From Cyclobacteriaceae bacterium (lineage in GTDB: Bacteria > Bacteroidota > Bacteroidia > Cytophagales > Cyclobacteriaceae), in assembly GCA_025055435.1 (NCBI GenBank), contig JANWWN010000007.1, positions 1 through 53,815 on the forward strand: 53,815 nt of DNA. The letters are read 5' to 3'. Of this stretch, positions 18,336 through 27,697 are shown piece after piece. Made by a program: the position numbers and the translations under genes. The notes under the pieces were generated by a model that worked only from the letters and a program-made list of their open reading frames with translations, was not told where the DNA came from and searched no databases. Numbering within the stretch: position 1 is the first letter of the stretch; the number at the start of each line of letters is the position of its first letter.

Positions 18336-19781
18336 TCAACTCCCTGCAGATTTTGTCTGATTTTTCCTGATGCGTTCGTAATTGGCTAAGAAATCTTCCA
18401 GTCGTTCGGCACTGATTTTTTTGCCGATGATTTTCTTTTTATCGTCTAAAACATAGATGGTAGGAGTAGTTTGCGCATCATACAAATCATGGTAAGAACC
18501 TACGTAAGTGCGCGGACCATTGACTGTTACCCATGTCATTTTCATCTCTTTTATATAATCCCGCATCTTCTGCATGGACGTATCTGCGCTTACTGCAAAT
18601 ACCTCTAAATCGAAACGCTGTTTGTTTTTATTGTAGAACGATACCAGCTTAGGTGTTTCAACTTTACAATGCCCGCAATCAGGATCAAAAAAGTAAACAA
18701 TGGTGTATTTGTTTTTTAAAGCGTAAAGCGAACGTGGTTGCAGGTTCATATCCTGCATGATCAGATTAGGAGCTGTTCGCCCGATCAGGCTTTTGCGCAA
18801 CTGGCTGGCATGGTCTTTCAGATTTTTTTTCAGCTTTTCGTTTATCCAGAAATCCATCTCGCCCGAAGCAAAGTAAGTGTCATACATATAAACGAATAAT
18901 TCGTCCAGTCCCATGATTTCAGGATTCTGGTATTTGATGGTAATCAGCCATACCATGTACTTGTAGGTCTCCTGATTTTTCTTGGCCCGGTCAATCAACC
19001 AGTGAATGGCTTTTTTTAGGGAATCAACCTGTGGAACAAAAAGCTGATCCAGATATTCGTTTACTTTTTTGCTATAGAGTGGTTGCGGTAGCCTTATCAG
19101 TGCGTCATCGCTTAGGTCAAAATTATCGAAGAAGTGCTGGCGGTAATAGCGCAACTGGAAAGTGGAGTCAATTGAGCCATCGGCTTTTTTGGGCGGGTCG
19201 GGAATTTCAATGCGTTGCTGGGTTTTTAGCAGTCGCGCGGTCATGGTTTGCGGATACCTGGCAATGATGTCTTTCTGATAGGCAATTACCTTTTCATTGA
19301 TTTTATTCCATCCTTCGCGTGCTTCCTTTTTACGTTGCTCGTCTTTACTGGTGGTGTCCTGTAAAATTTTAATGAATGGTTCCGCCTCCTTGTTGCGTTC
19401 CATGTTGAAGCGCATATTGTCGAAGAACAAACGGTTATCTTCATCACCGGTAATCATGGCTTTGCGGATGTAATCACTCGCATCAGTCTCGATGCTGAAA
19501 TGCTGATTCGGCCCGATGGCCATATCGAACAGGCGGGTTTTATCCAGCACCACAAAATAAATGCCCTGAGGGAGGGATTTTTTTCCATCAAATAAAAACC
19601 GACCATGCTTATCAACCTTAGCCGTGTCGCGGACAAAGGTGCTTTCGCCATAATAATAGCCCAGATATACAGTGGTATCCTTCAGGCCGTGAATGGTGCA
19701 TCGAATAGCATAGCCGGGTTTAGGCTGAGCCTGAACAATTAATCCAACGAACGAAAGCAACAGAACAACCAGCTTGTGCAT
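18336..19781 (-). CDS. DUF4369/DUF5106-type thioredoxin-like protein, exported
   Basis: 481 aa exported thiol-disulfide protein of a type common in Bacteroidota. Seen: a signal peptide ending LIVQAQP at about residue 19, an N-terminal beta-rich DUF4369-like domain (about 20-120), an alpha-helical middle like DUF5106, and a C-terminal thioredoxin/AhpC-TSA fold with FDPDCGHC: Cys369 and Cys372 form the CxxC. The cis-Pro loop is in AQTTPTIYVLD. Its role is probably reduction or isomerisation of periplasmic disulfides; the partner is unknown. It is divergent from gldA; a one-mismatch -7 element (TAATTTTA) is at 19804-19811. Confidence 0.85.
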   Translation of the reverse strand: MHKLVVLLLSFVGLIVQAQPKPGYAIRCTIHGLKDTTVYLGYYYGESTFVRDTAKVDKHGRFLFDGKKSLPQGIYFVVLDKTRLFDMAIGPNQHFSIETDASDYIRKAMITGDEDNRLFFDNMRFNMERNKEAEPFIKILQDTTSKDEQRKKEAREGWNKINEKVIAYQKDIIARYPQTMTARLLKTQQRIEIPDPPKKADGSIDSTFQLRYYRQHFFDNFDLSDDALIRLPQPLYSKKVNEYLDQLFVPQVDSLKKAIHWLIDRAKKNQETYKYMVWLITIKYQNPEIMGLDELFVYMYDTYFASGEMDFWINEKLKKNLKDHASQLRKSLIGRTAPNLIMQDMNLQPRSLYALKNKYTIVYFFDPDCGHCKVETPKLVSFYNKNKQRFDLEVFAVSADTSMQKMRDYIKEMKMTWVTVNGPRTYVGSYHDLYDAQTTPTIYVLDDKKKIIGKKISAERLEDFLANYERIRKNQTKSAGS

Positions 19782-19885
19782 GAGGTAAAAATTTATGGCC
19801 AGGTAAAATTACAATGGTATAAATAAATGGTAATGAGTCTTGCAGTGTAACCGGCTTGCTTTTCCGGAAATTGTCGGTGATTTTT

Positions 19886-19893
19886 TAGTTTTG
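19886..19893 (+). promoter_or_regulatory. Promoter -7 element for the gldA operon
   Basis: Exact TAnnTTTG (TAGTTTTG) ending 8 bases before the gldA ATG. Predicted transcription start is within a few bases of the start codon. No clear -33 at the standard spacing. Confidence 0.6.
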
Positions 19894-19901
19894 CGCGCCG
19901 C

Positions 19902-20843
19902 ATGTCGTTATCGGTTCAACAGCTCACGAAAGTATATGGTTCGCAGAAAGCCATTGACGGCCTTACATTTTCGGTAAGCCGTGGTGAGATAGCCGGTTTT
20001 CTTGGCCCTAACGGGGCGGGCAAATCCACTACCATGAAAATACTGTCGGGTGTTATTGCACCTACGCATGGCAAGGCCTGTTTGAACGGTCTGGACGTAA
20101 CGGAAAATCCGGTGTTGGTTAAACAGATGTTGGGGTACCTGCCGGAGCATAATCCGTTGTACACCGATATGTATGTTCGCGAGTACCTTCAATTTGTCGG
20201 ACGGTTATACGGATTGAGAGGAAGCAGACTTCGTGCCGGAGTTAACGAAATGATTGAACGTTGTGGCCTTACGCGCGAGCAGCATAAAAAAATAGAGGCC
20301 CTGTCTAAGGGTTACCGACAGCGCGTAGGACTTGCGCAGGCGCTGTTGCACAACCCGCCAGTACTCATTCTCGATGAACCAACAACCGGTCTCGACCCAA
20401 ATCAGATTCTGGAAATACGCCAGCTTATCAGGGAGGTAAGCCGTGATAAGACCGTATTATTTTCCACGCACATCCTGCAGGAAGTAGAGGCATTGTGCGA
20501 CAGGGTAGTGGTGATTAATCATGGGAAGCTTGTTGCCGATGGTACCCTGACTTCATTAAAGACGCGTTTTGCCGGTCACACGGTGTTAAGGGTTACTTTC
20601 GATAAGCCCGTTGATGAAAAACGCCTTGGCTTGTTGCCTGGGGTTACCGAGATTCATCCAGTGGAACAGAACTCGTACCGGCTTAAGGTTAAAGAAGGGT
20701 CTGATATTCGTCCTGAGGTATTTCGCTTTGCCGCTGATGAACGGCTCACCTTACTTGAAATGCGGCAGGAAGAAAATACGCTTGAGGAATTGTTTAAAAG
20801 TCTGACGTTAAATCCCGGTGCACATGTGGGTTCTTCTGCGTAA
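19902..20843 (+). CDS. gldA: GldA, gliding motility ABC transporter ATPase
   Basis: 313 aa ATP-binding subunit of the GldAFG ABC exporter-type complex needed for gliding in Flavobacterium johnsoniae. Seen: Walker A GPNGAGKST with Lys41, signature LSKGYRQRVGLAQAL, Walker B LILDEPTTGLD, and the H-loop STHIL. The C-terminal extension of about 100 residues after the ABC core fits GldA and NatA-type ATPases. It overlaps gldF by 20 bases. The linkage to gldF-gldG supports the GldA call over a generic ABC-2 ATPase. Confidence 0.9.
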   Translation: MSLSVQQLTKVYGSQKAIDGLTFSVSRGEIAGFLGPNGAGKSTTMKILSGVIAPTHGKACLNGLDVTENPVLVKQMLGYLPEHNPLYTDMYVREYLQFVGRLYGLRGSRLRAGVNEMIERCGLTREQHKKIEALSKGYRQRVGLAQALLHNPPVLILDEPTTGLDPNQILEIRQLIREVSRDKTVLFSTHILQEVEALCDRVVVINHGKLVADGTLTSLKTRFAGHTVLRVTFDKPVDEKRLGLLPGVTEIHPVEQNSYRLKVKEGSDIRPEVFRFAADERLTLLEMRQEENTLEELFKSLTLNPGAHVGSSA

Positions 20844-21552
20844 AGAGTTTTTCACCTTCTTCAACAGCCTGATTGCTTTTTTGGTGATTGGCAGCTTTTT
20901 GGTAATGACCGGGCTACTGATGTGGGTGTTTCCGGAGACTTCCGTTCTGGAATACGGTTATGCCGACATGGATACATTTTTTTCATTCACTCCTTACCTG
21001 TTCATTTTCCTCATACCCGGCATCACCATGCGAAGCTTTGCCGAAGAAAAAAAATCCGGCACCCTGGAGTTGCTCATTACCCGGCCGCTTACCGACTGGC
21101 AGATTGTTACTGCCAAATTTTTTGCTGCCTGGTTACTTGTGGCGGTAGCGCTGTTGCCCACGCTGGTGTATTTTATATCGTTATATAAACTGGGCGATCC
21201 GCCCGGCAACATCGATTCACCGGGCGTGGCTGGTTCCTATGTTGGGCTGTTGATGTTAGCCTCTGTATTTTGTGCGGCTGGAATTTTAGCTTCGTTGCTC
21301 AGTACCAACCAGATAGTTGCTTTTGTGTTGGCTGCCTTTTTCTGCTTCCTGTTGTTTTCAGGCTTTGATTCGTTTGCAGCATTGATGCAATGGTCGGAGC
21401 TGTCACTTCGTATAAAACAATTCGGGCTTTTGTATCACTACGAGGCCATGAGTCGTGGAGTAATTGACAGCCGTGATTTGATATACATCCTTTCATTAAC
21501 AGCAGTACTGTTGCTTACGGCAAAAACTTTATTATCATCGCGAACATGGTGA
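20824..21552 (+). CDS. gldF: GldF, gliding motility ABC transporter permease
   Basis: 242 aa ABC-2 type permease with six hydrophobic segments and the family's SFAEEKKSGTLELLITRPL cytoplasmic stretch after the second. It works with GldA and GldG. I take ATG 20824; a GTG two codons earlier (20818) is possible. The start lies inside gldA, so translation is coupled. The last bases overlap the gldG start (ATGG...TGATG). Confidence 0.9.
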   Translation: MWVLLRKEFFTFFNSLIAFLVIGSFLVMTGLLMWVFPETSVLEYGYADMDTFFSFTPYLFIFLIPGITMRSFAEEKKSGTLELLITRPLTDWQIVTAKFFAAWLLVAVALLPTLVYFISLYKLGDPPGNIDSPGVAGSYVGLLMLASVFCAAGILASLLSTNQIVAFVLAAFFCFLLFSGFDSFAALMQWSELSLRIKQFGLLYHYEAMSRGVIDSRDLIYILSLTAVLLLTAKTLLSSRTW

Positions 21553-23222
21553 TGCGCGGCAAAAAAGTTTACGACCTACTTGTACTGGCCAATGGTTTGG
21601 CATTGGCAGTATTGGTTAATTTGCTGGTATCGAATCACTTTTTCCGCATCGACCTCACCGAAGAAAAGCGCTTTACAGTTAAAGAGCCGACCCGCAAATT
21701 GCTCCAGTCCCTCGAAGATGAAGTGTATATGGAAGTTTACCTCGAAGGCGAACTGAATGCTCCCTTCCGAAGAATGCGTAAAGCCGTTATCGAATTGCTG
21801 GAAGAATTCCGCATTTATTCCGGTAACCGGGTTCGGTACACCCTGGTTAATCCTAATGCAGCCATGGGCGAGAAGGCTCGCAACGAATATATCCGCAGCT
21901 TAATGGAAAAGGGTATTGTGCCGACCCGTGTGGTTGAACGAACAACCCATGGTACTTCGGAGAAACTGATTTTTCCGGCTGTACTGGTTTCATATGGCGG
22001 CGCGGAAACGGCAGTGAATATGCTAAAAGGCAGCTCAGCCGGTAGTCGTGATGAAAAGATAAACCAATCCATCGAAGGACTTGAATACGAGCTGGCAAAT
22101 GCCATTTATAAGCTGACAAACACCGAAAAAAAGCGTGTGGGTGTTGTAGTAGGTATTGGTGAGCCTGACAGCCTGAGATGGGCAAGTCTGAATAATGCCT
22201 TGTTGGAGCGATACGAGGTTTATAAAGTAAATCTGAGAAAGAAAAACAAGATACCAGGTTATGATGCGCTGATTTTGATTAAACCTACTACTGCTGTTTC
22301 CGAGGCTGACAAATTTAAGATTGATCAGTATGTGATGAGCGGAGGGCGCTTGCTGGTGCTGCTGGATAAGCTCGATGCGGTGATGGACAGCGCCTCGCGT
22401 GAAAACTACTTTGCTTTTCCTTATGCCGTAAACTTAGATGACCTGCTCTTCAAATACGGTGTCCGTGTGAATAACGATTTGGTTCAGGACCGGATGGCTG
22501 CTTTATACCCGGTTGTAACCGGAACATCCGGTGCCAGGCCGGAGATGCAGCTTATGGAGTGGCCGTTTTTCCCGCTAATCAATCACATGGCTGATCATCC
22601 GGTAACGCGCAATCTCGATGCCGTGGTGCTCCGTTTTGCCAGCAGTGTGGATACGGTTAAAGCACCAGGTGTTCGGAAAACGGCTTTGATGTTTACCTCC
22701 GCCTTTTCAAGAAAAGTGGGCGCTCCCGTGCGCATCAGCATCAATGACCTTCGCAAAACAAAACCGGTTGAATACAATCAGCGGCAGGTTCCCGTGGCAT
22801 GGCTTCTTGAGGGCACGTTTACATCCTTATATAAAAACAGATTCTTACCGGAAGGTGTAAAAGCTGATAATTATCTAACCGAGGGTAAACCGGCAAAAGT
22901 TTTGGTAATAGGAGACGGGGATATCGCATTAAACGAAATTAATCCGCGCACAGGTAATCCCGTTCAATTGGGTTACGACCCGTTTACGCAATATACCTTT
23001 GCCAATGAGGAGTTGCTGATGAATGCCATGGCTTGGCTGACCGATGAAAACGGGCTGATTACAACAAAAAATAAAACGGTAAAAATCCGACCGCTCAGTC
23101 GCACGGCACTGCAACAGCATAAACTTCAATGGCAGATTATTAATGTGGTCATGCCGGTATTGCTGCTGACCTTATCGGGATGGATTTATACCTGGTTAAG
23201 AAAGAGAAAATTCACAACATAA
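21546..23222 (+). CDS. gldG: GldG, gliding motility ABC transporter auxiliary component
   Basis: 558 aa. Seen: one N-terminal membrane segment (LLVLANGLALAVLVNLLV), a large periplasmic ABC_transp_aux-type domain (starting around RIDLTEEKRFTVKEPT, a recognisable GldG motif), and a C-terminal membrane anchor (VVMPVLLLTLSGWIYTWL) followed by a basic tail. It forms the third part of GldAFG. It overlaps gldF by 7 bases and is followed 5 bases later by the DUF4340-like gene. Confidence 0.9.
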   Translation: MVMRGKKVYDLLVLANGLALAVLVNLLVSNHFFRIDLTEEKRFTVKEPTRKLLQSLEDEVYMEVYLEGELNAPFRRMRKAVIELLEEFRIYSGNRVRYTLVNPNAAMGEKARNEYIRSLMEKGIVPTRVVERTTHGTSEKLIFPAVLVSYGGAETAVNMLKGSSAGSRDEKINQSIEGLEYELANAIYKLTNTEKKRVGVVVGIGEPDSLRWASLNNALLERYEVYKVNLRKKNKIPGYDALILIKPTTAVSEADKFKIDQYVMSGGRLLVLLDKLDAVMDSASRENYFAFPYAVNLDDLLFKYGVRVNNDLVQDRMAALYPVVTGTSGARPEMQLMEWPFFPLINHMADHPVTRNLDAVVLRFASSVDTVKAPGVRKTALMFTSAFSRKVGAPVRISINDLRKTKPVEYNQRQVPVAWLLEGTFTSLYKNRFLPEGVKADNYLTEGKPAKVLVIGDGDIALNEINPRTGNPVQLGYDPFTQYTFANEELLMNAMAWLTDENGLITTKNKTVKIRPLSRTALQQHKLQWQIINVVMPVLLLTLSGWIYTWLRKRKFTT

Positions 23223-23227
23223 CCTTC

Positions 23228-24139
23228 ATGTACACCCGAAGGATTAAGTTTTTAACTGCCAGTTTAATCGTGCTCATTGCAGCCTCGGCGCTTTATTATG
23301 TCTTCTCGTCTTCCGGTCAGTTTAAATCCCGCCTTCTTTTTCCATTCCGTGAGTTACCCGATAGTGTACTTCTTTATCAGGGTAATACTGCATTGCATTT
23401 GGTAAAGGCGTCAACGGGGTGGATGGTAAATAACCAGCCCGCTGATGCAGACCGCATCAACTTATTGCTTGCCACACTGCAGCAAAGCGTGGCGCGCAGG
23501 AGGGTTGCGCAAAGCCAGCTGGATTCCATCAACCGACTGCTGGATGAGTCCGGTGTTCGGGTAGAGGTATTCAGCGATGGTGAGCGGTTGTTCAGTTTCA
23601 AGGTTACAGGTAATGAGCGCAGCATGAAAACTTATGTAAGGCCGGATGAGGAGGAAACCGTGGAAGTTACCATTCCCGGCTACCGCGTGTATGTTGCCGC
23701 AATCTTCTCGTTACCCGAAACCGGGTGGCTGGATCGGCGCATCTTCAACTTCAATTGGCGTAATTTCGAATCGCTTACGGCTGAGTTCCCCAACAATCCT
23801 TCCGATAATTTTAGTGTAGTGTATAACGGAAGATTTTTTTCGGTTAAAGACCTGCCTACTGACACCGCGCGCCTGAACAGTTATCTGGATGAAATCAGCC
23901 TGATGGAAGCCGATGCATTTCTGCCGGTACACCATTTACCCGACAGCCTGGCCTCAGCCAGTCCGCTGAGCCGTATTCGTATTTACTCAGTCTCTCGTGA
24001 TACACTTTCACTTGATGTCTATCGTGCCGGCGATAAGATGTTAGGCGTGAGCAGACACCTTCCGGTATCAGTTCTTTCTGCAAGTAAAGTTCAGGTGCTC
24101 ACGCGGAAAAGAAACTGGTTCAGGGCAGGGGAAGGTTAG
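23228..24139 (+). CDS. DUF4340-like membrane-anchored protein in the gld operon
   Basis: 303 aa with an N-terminal membrane anchor (LTASLIVLIAASALYYVF), then a periplasmic beta-rich domain resembling DUF4340, which is often found beside ABC-2/GldG-like genes. An open frame reaches back to 23180, inside gldG; the ATG at 23228, five bases after the gldG stop, is the better start and leaves a proper signal anchor. It is likely an accessory part of the GldFG complex, from position alone. It ends 69 bases before dnaN. Confidence 0.75.
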   Translation: MYTRRIKFLTASLIVLIAASALYYVFSSSGQFKSRLLFPFRELPDSVLLYQGNTALHLVKASTGWMVNNQPADADRINLLLATLQQSVARRRVAQSQLDSINRLLDESGVRVEVFSDGERLFSFKVTGNERSMKTYVRPDEEETVEVTIPGYRVYVAAIFSLPETGWLDRRIFNFNWRNFESLTAEFPNNPSDNFSVVYNGRFFSVKDLPTDTARLNSYLDEISLMEADAFLPVHHLPDSLASASPLSRIRIYSVSRDTLSLDVYRAGDKMLGVSRHLPVSVLSASKVQVLTRKRNWFRAGEG

Positions 24140-24208
24140 TGCCGTTTCATTTCGGGAAATGTATTTTATTTCTAACTTTACCGCCTGCAACCAAAACCAC
24201 TTAGCTTC

Positions 24209-25333
24209 ATGAAGTTTATCGTTAACTCAGCCTATTTGCTGCGTCAGCTTACGCATATAAACGGAGTTATTACCACTAATCCGGTTGTGCCCATTCTGGA
24301 GAATTTTTTGTTTGAACTGGAGAAAGGTAAACTGACCATAACAGCTTCCGACCTGCAGACCTCCATGATTACAGAACTTCAGGTAGAGTCGAAGGAAAGA
24401 GGTACCATAGCTGTGCCGGCTCGTATTTTACTTGAAACGTTGAAAAATCTTCCCGAGCAGCCCATTACATTTTCAATTGATGAGTCCACCTTTAGTATTG
24501 AAATCATATCCGATAACGGCCGGTACAAGCTGTCGGGCGAGAACGCTACGGACTTTCCCAAGTTGCCTACAGTGAGCAACGACTTTTCGGCTGAGATTTC
24601 TTCTGACGTGCTGGCCCGTGCCATTAACAACACCATTTTTGCTACCAGTAATGATGAATTGCGCCCGGCCATGACCGGCGTGTATATCAACCTGAATGAG
24701 AAAAACGCCACGTTCGTTTCAACGGACGGGCACCGTTTGGTGCGCTATCGGAGAAACGACGTAAAAACAGATAACGGTAATGCCATCATTGTTCCGCGCA
24801 AAGCGTTGAACCTGCTAAAATCAACACTTCCTTCTGAAAACACCATTGTGACTCTCGACTTCAACATGTCGAATGCATTTTTCCGGTTTGATAATATTCG
24901 TATGATATGCCGGTTGATAGACGAACGCTTTCCGGAATATGAAAATGTTATTCCTACCCAAAACAGTATTAAAATGACCATCGACCGCCCGGCTCTGGTT
25001 GGAGCGTTGAAGCGGATATCCATTTATGCCAACAAAACGACTCATCAGGTACGCATGAAAATCACGGGCAGCGAACTTCAGGTGTCGGCTGAGGATCTGG
25101 AGTTCAGCAACGAGGCCAACGAGCGCCTGTCGTGTGATCATGAAGGTGAAGACATTGAAATCGGTTTCAACGCGCGCTTTCTGATCGAGTTGTTGTCGAA
25201 CCTGGATAGCGACCGCGTTATTTTTAACCTGTCGGCACCCAACCGCGCCGGTGTGCTGCTGCCCGGTGAGCAGGAAAAGAATGAAGATATTCTGATGCTC
25301 GTTATGCCGGTAATGCTCAACCAATACGCTTAA
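24209..25333 (+). CDS. dnaN: DNA polymerase III beta sliding clamp
   Basis: 374 aa, the standard length for the ring-shaped clamp that tethers DNA polymerase III. Seen: the start MKFIVNSAYLLRQL, the three-fold repeat layout, RPAMTGVYI and STDGHRLVRYR in the middle domain, and the C-terminal MLVMPVMLNQYA that is the characteristic end of the clamp (usually LVMPMRL). It follows the gliding genes, a linkage known from other Bacteroidota. A near-consensus -7 (TAACTTTA, 24173-24180) may give it its own promoter. It ends directly against a convergent phosphoesterase gene. Confidence 0.97.
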   Translation: MKFIVNSAYLLRQLTHINGVITTNPVVPILENFLFELEKGKLTITASDLQTSMITELQVESKERGTIAVPARILLETLKNLPEQPITFSIDESTFSIEIISDNGRYKLSGENATDFPKLPTVSNDFSAEISSDVLARAINNTIFATSNDELRPAMTGVYINLNEKNATFVSTDGHRLVRYRRNDVKTDNGNAIIVPRKALNLLKSTLPSENTIVTLDFNMSNAFFRFDNIRMICRLIDERFPEYENVIPTQNSIKMTIDRPALVGALKRISIYANKTTHQVRMKITGSELQVSAEDLEFSNEANERLSCDHEGEDIEIGFNARFLIELLSNLDSDRVIFNLSAPNRAGVLLPGEQEKNEDILMLVMPVMLNQYA

Positions 25334-25840
25334 TCAGGATAAGACACCGCGCTTGCCGAGGTCAATTACCTCGGCATTTTTTATTTCCTGGTTCACGATT
25401 TCAATCCGCACCACCGTGCGGTGCGTGTGAAATCCCTGCTGGCCGGCTGCACCCGGATTGATAAACAGCATGTTATTAAATTTTTTGTCGCGTGCAATTT
25501 TCAGTATGTGCGAATGACCACAGACAAAAATATCCGGGATGCGCTGACTCAATGTTTTTCTCACCGATGGATTGTAATGAGGAGGTGAGCCGCCGATGTG
25601 CGTTATCCAGATGAGAAGACCTTCCCGCTCAAACCATTGGTGTTCGGGTACGAGCAATTGCACGTTGCGGTCATCAATATTGCCGTAAACCGCTACCAGC
25701 GGTTTAAATTCCCTGAGTTGGGCAATGATATCCGTACTTCCAATGTCTCCGGCATGCCATATTTCATCACACCCGGAAAAGTAGTCAAATACTTTCGGGT
25801 CGAGGTAGCTGTGTGTGTCGGAAAGGATACCAATTTTCAT
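25334..25840 (-). CDS. YfcE/MJ0936-family metallophosphoesterase
   Basis: 168 aa two-metal phosphoesterase. Seen in order: SDTHS near residue 7 (first Asp and His), HAGDIG, YGNIDD (the Asn), THIG and the C-terminal GHSH. These match the metal ligands of the YfcE/MJ0936 family, which act as phosphodiesterases in vitro; the natural substrate is unknown. The stop codon abuts the dnaN stop with no spacer, and the dnaN terminator hairpin forms part of its 3' coding end. Confidence 0.92.
   Translation of the reverse strand: MKIGILSDTHSYLDPKVFDYFSGCDEIWHAGDIGSTDIIAQLREFKPLVAVYGNIDDRNVQLLVPEHQWFEREGLLIWITHIGGSPPHYNPSVRKTLSQRIPDIFVCGHSHILKIARDKKFNNMLFINPGAAGQQGFHTHRTVVRIEIVNQEIKNAEVIDLGKRGVLS
25355..25384 (+). 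terminator. Intrinsic terminator of dnaN, inside the convergent gene
   Basis: A perfect 8-bp stem, GCCGAGGT/ACCTCGGC, with a 5-base loop CAATT, followed by ATTTTTTA. It starts 22 bases after the dnaN stop and lies wholly within the last codons of the opposite-strand phosphoesterase gene, where it encodes the peptide EVIDLG. Confidence 0.88.
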
Positions 25841-26027
25841 TATTTACGATATGGCAATACTAAGCAATTTGTTGAATGAGCGCCTGCATCTGTCCAGCGT
25901 GTGTAAAGGCTGCCATCATTTATCCAGGTTAATTACCGGTTTACCGTACGATTCAGCGGTATATCTGTATTGCCTTGATTAACAGGATGGTATGAATAGT
26001 ATTGTAACTGGATTAACTATTGAATCT

Positions 26028-26615
26028 ATGAGGCGACTTTTTATACCCTTCCTCATGCTGGCTTTATCATCGTTTGCCAACTCTACGCCTGCCGGGCAAA
26101 AGTCATTGCTTGCCGAGCAGTACCGTCAGATGCTCGAGGGTGTGGAGGTAATTGAAGGATACCGTATGGTTCGTGTAATGGATGTAGAGAAACTGTGGAA
26201 AGCGGTTAATGATTCGCTGCGGGCCGGTGAGGAGTTGCGGGAAAAAATGAAACAGGAAATAGCCGGTTTACAGGCCTCCGTTACGAGCCTGAAAAAACAG
26301 GTGGATGAGGCCCAGGCTACGGCAGAAGAATTACGTACTGCTGTAGAGTCGTTTACGGTGTTTGGCATCTCTTGGAAAAAATCTTCTTACCGTTTCATTT
26401 CCTTACTGTTAACCGGATTGCTTTTAGCAATCATCGTCGGTTTGATTATAACCGGAAGAATGAATATGCGGGCTGCTCAAGATGCGCGCAAAATGTATGA
26501 AGATTTGTATCATGAATTCGACCGTTATCGCCACAGCGCGGTTGAACGGCAAATCAAGTTGTCGCGCGAATTGCAGGACTACCGCAATCGCCAGACCGAG
26601 CTGAAAAGCGCCTGA
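26028..26615 (+). CDS. Exported coiled-coil protein with one membrane segment, unknown function
   Basis: 195 aa from ATG 26028: signal peptide (RLFIPFLMLALSSFANS), a helical region about 30-105 with coiled-coil character, a membrane segment at about 126-148 (FISLLLTGLLLAIIVGLII), and a C-terminal cytoplasmic coil rich in Arg, Gln and Tyr. The open frame goes back to 25992, but the MRRLF start gives the proper signal peptide. I do not recognise the family. It stands alone between the phosphoesterase (divergent) and tRNA-Gly. Confidence 0.7.
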   Translation: MRRLFIPFLMLALSSFANSTPAGQKSLLAEQYRQMLEGVEVIEGYRMVRVMDVEKLWKAVNDSLRAGEELREKMKQEIAGLQASVTSLKKQVDEAQATAEELRTAVESFTVFGISWKKSSYRFISLLLTGLLLAIIVGLIITGRMNMRAAQDARKMYEDLYHEFDRYRHSAVERQIKLSRELQDYRNRQTELKSA

Positions 26616-26644
26616 TTGTTTTTAATTACAAGCGTTGTAAATTC
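26616..26644 (+). promoter_or_regulatory. Candidate promoter of tRNA-Gly
   Basis: TTG at 26616-26618, an 18-base spacer, then TAAATTCG at 26637-26644 (one mismatch to TAnnTTTG), ending 12 bases before the tRNA. The spacer holds an inverted repeat TTACAA-GCG-TTGTAA. Confidence 0.45.
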
Positions 26645-26656
26645 GAACCGCATCAA

Positions 26657-26729
26657 GCGGGAATAGCTCAGTTGGCAGAGCGTTGGCTTCCCAAGCCGAA
26701 GGTCGCGGGTTCGAGCCCCGTTTCCCGCT
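26657..26729 (+). tRNA. tRNA-Gly (anticodon CCC)
   Basis: 73 bases with a complete cloverleaf: acceptor GCGGGAA/TTCCCGC with discriminator T, D arm GCTC/GAGC, anticodon stem TTGGC/GCCGA with loop TTCCCAA, and T arm GCGGG/CCCGT with TTCGAGC. Anticodon CCC reads GGG (glycine). The 3' CCA is not encoded. Confidence 0.96.
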
Positions 26730-26844
26730 CGGATATCATCCTTCCGGTTTGCATTTCAGCTTATTTTTCATCAGCAGGCCGAACTTACCCTGACGTGCTG
26801 CTAACACTGCAAATTAATGACAGGCTGACCGTTGCCGTGGCCTG

Positions 26845-27603
26845 CTACCTCCTGAATATCAACCCTATCCGGAAATCAGTCATTTGCACGCCACTTTGAT
26901 AGACATACCCAACGTGATGCCGGTGTATTACCTGGGTTTGTGTATTTATAAATTGTGTCGTAACCTCATCTCCGGTTACATGATGATGGCCGGGTGCATC
27001 AGCGTTCATGTATCGCACTGTTCCTCCCAGCACTACGTTTACACTCATTGTTAATACAAGACGATTCGATTCTTCACGGGTGAAAATACGGGTAATATCA
27101 TATTGAAATCCGGTTCCACCAGCAAGGAAGAACGTGCCGTCTTTCATAAGCAGGTCTGTTTCAACCGGAGCGCAGTGGTCCGTATCATCGGGGTCGAAAA
27201 TGTTTAATGTTGTACGAAACCAGGAGTAGCCAGGCTTAGCGGTTACAAAAGGTCTGAATGTACTTTCCTCTTTCAGAAAATACCGGACACCTAAAGCCAG
27301 TGAGGTAATACCGTTGTAAACATAAATATCCATCGGTGCAGAAGTGCCATCGCTAAAGGAATAGAGCTGATTTGTTTTTTCTTTACCGTACTGGGTATAG
27401 TTCAGTTCCAATCCATAAGCAAATCGCTTTCCGGCAGGTGTTACATAATAATCACCTGTAAGTCCGTGTCCGTTTCGGATATGGTGCTTCATGCTTCCTC
27501 CCGGAACCATGAAGGTGTACCCCATTCCAAACTCGGTATTCAGTTTTTGGGCACGGGCCGAAAGGACAAATAATAATAAAGAAAAGGAAATGACTGTTTT
27601 CAT
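26845..27603 (-). CDS. Predicted outer-membrane beta-barrel protein
   Basis: 252 aa with a signal peptide ending LSARAQ (about residue 19). The rest is an alternating pattern of short amphipathic strands (FGMGYTFMV, AYGLELNYTQYG, ITSLALGVRYFL, RLVLTMSVNVVLGG) and the chain ends in a strand DFRIGLIFRR, as expected for a small outer-membrane barrel. It has a His-rich loop (GHHHVTG and HRHHVG) that could bind metal; that is inference. No named family recognised. It is divergent from the YkgJ-type gene. Confidence 0.65.
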   Translation of the reverse strand: MKTVISFSLLLFVLSARAQKLNTEFGMGYTFMVPGGSMKHHIRNGHGLTGDYYVTPAGKRFAYGLELNYTQYGKEKTNQLYSFSDGTSAPMDIYVYNGITSLALGVRYFLKEESTFRPFVTAKPGYSWFRTTLNIFDPDDTDHCAPVETDLLMKDGTFFLAGGTGFQYDITRIFTREESNRLVLTMSVNVVLGGTVRYMNADAPGHHHVTGDEVTTQFINTQTQVIHRHHVGYVYQSGVQMTDFRIGLIFRR

Positions 27604-27697
27604 GACAAGCCGGATGGTAAAGTGAATTTAAGCGTTTAAACCCTGTTATGCAAAGGTGATTTGCTTGCAGAAACAGGTATTCAGTAAGCAACGGACT

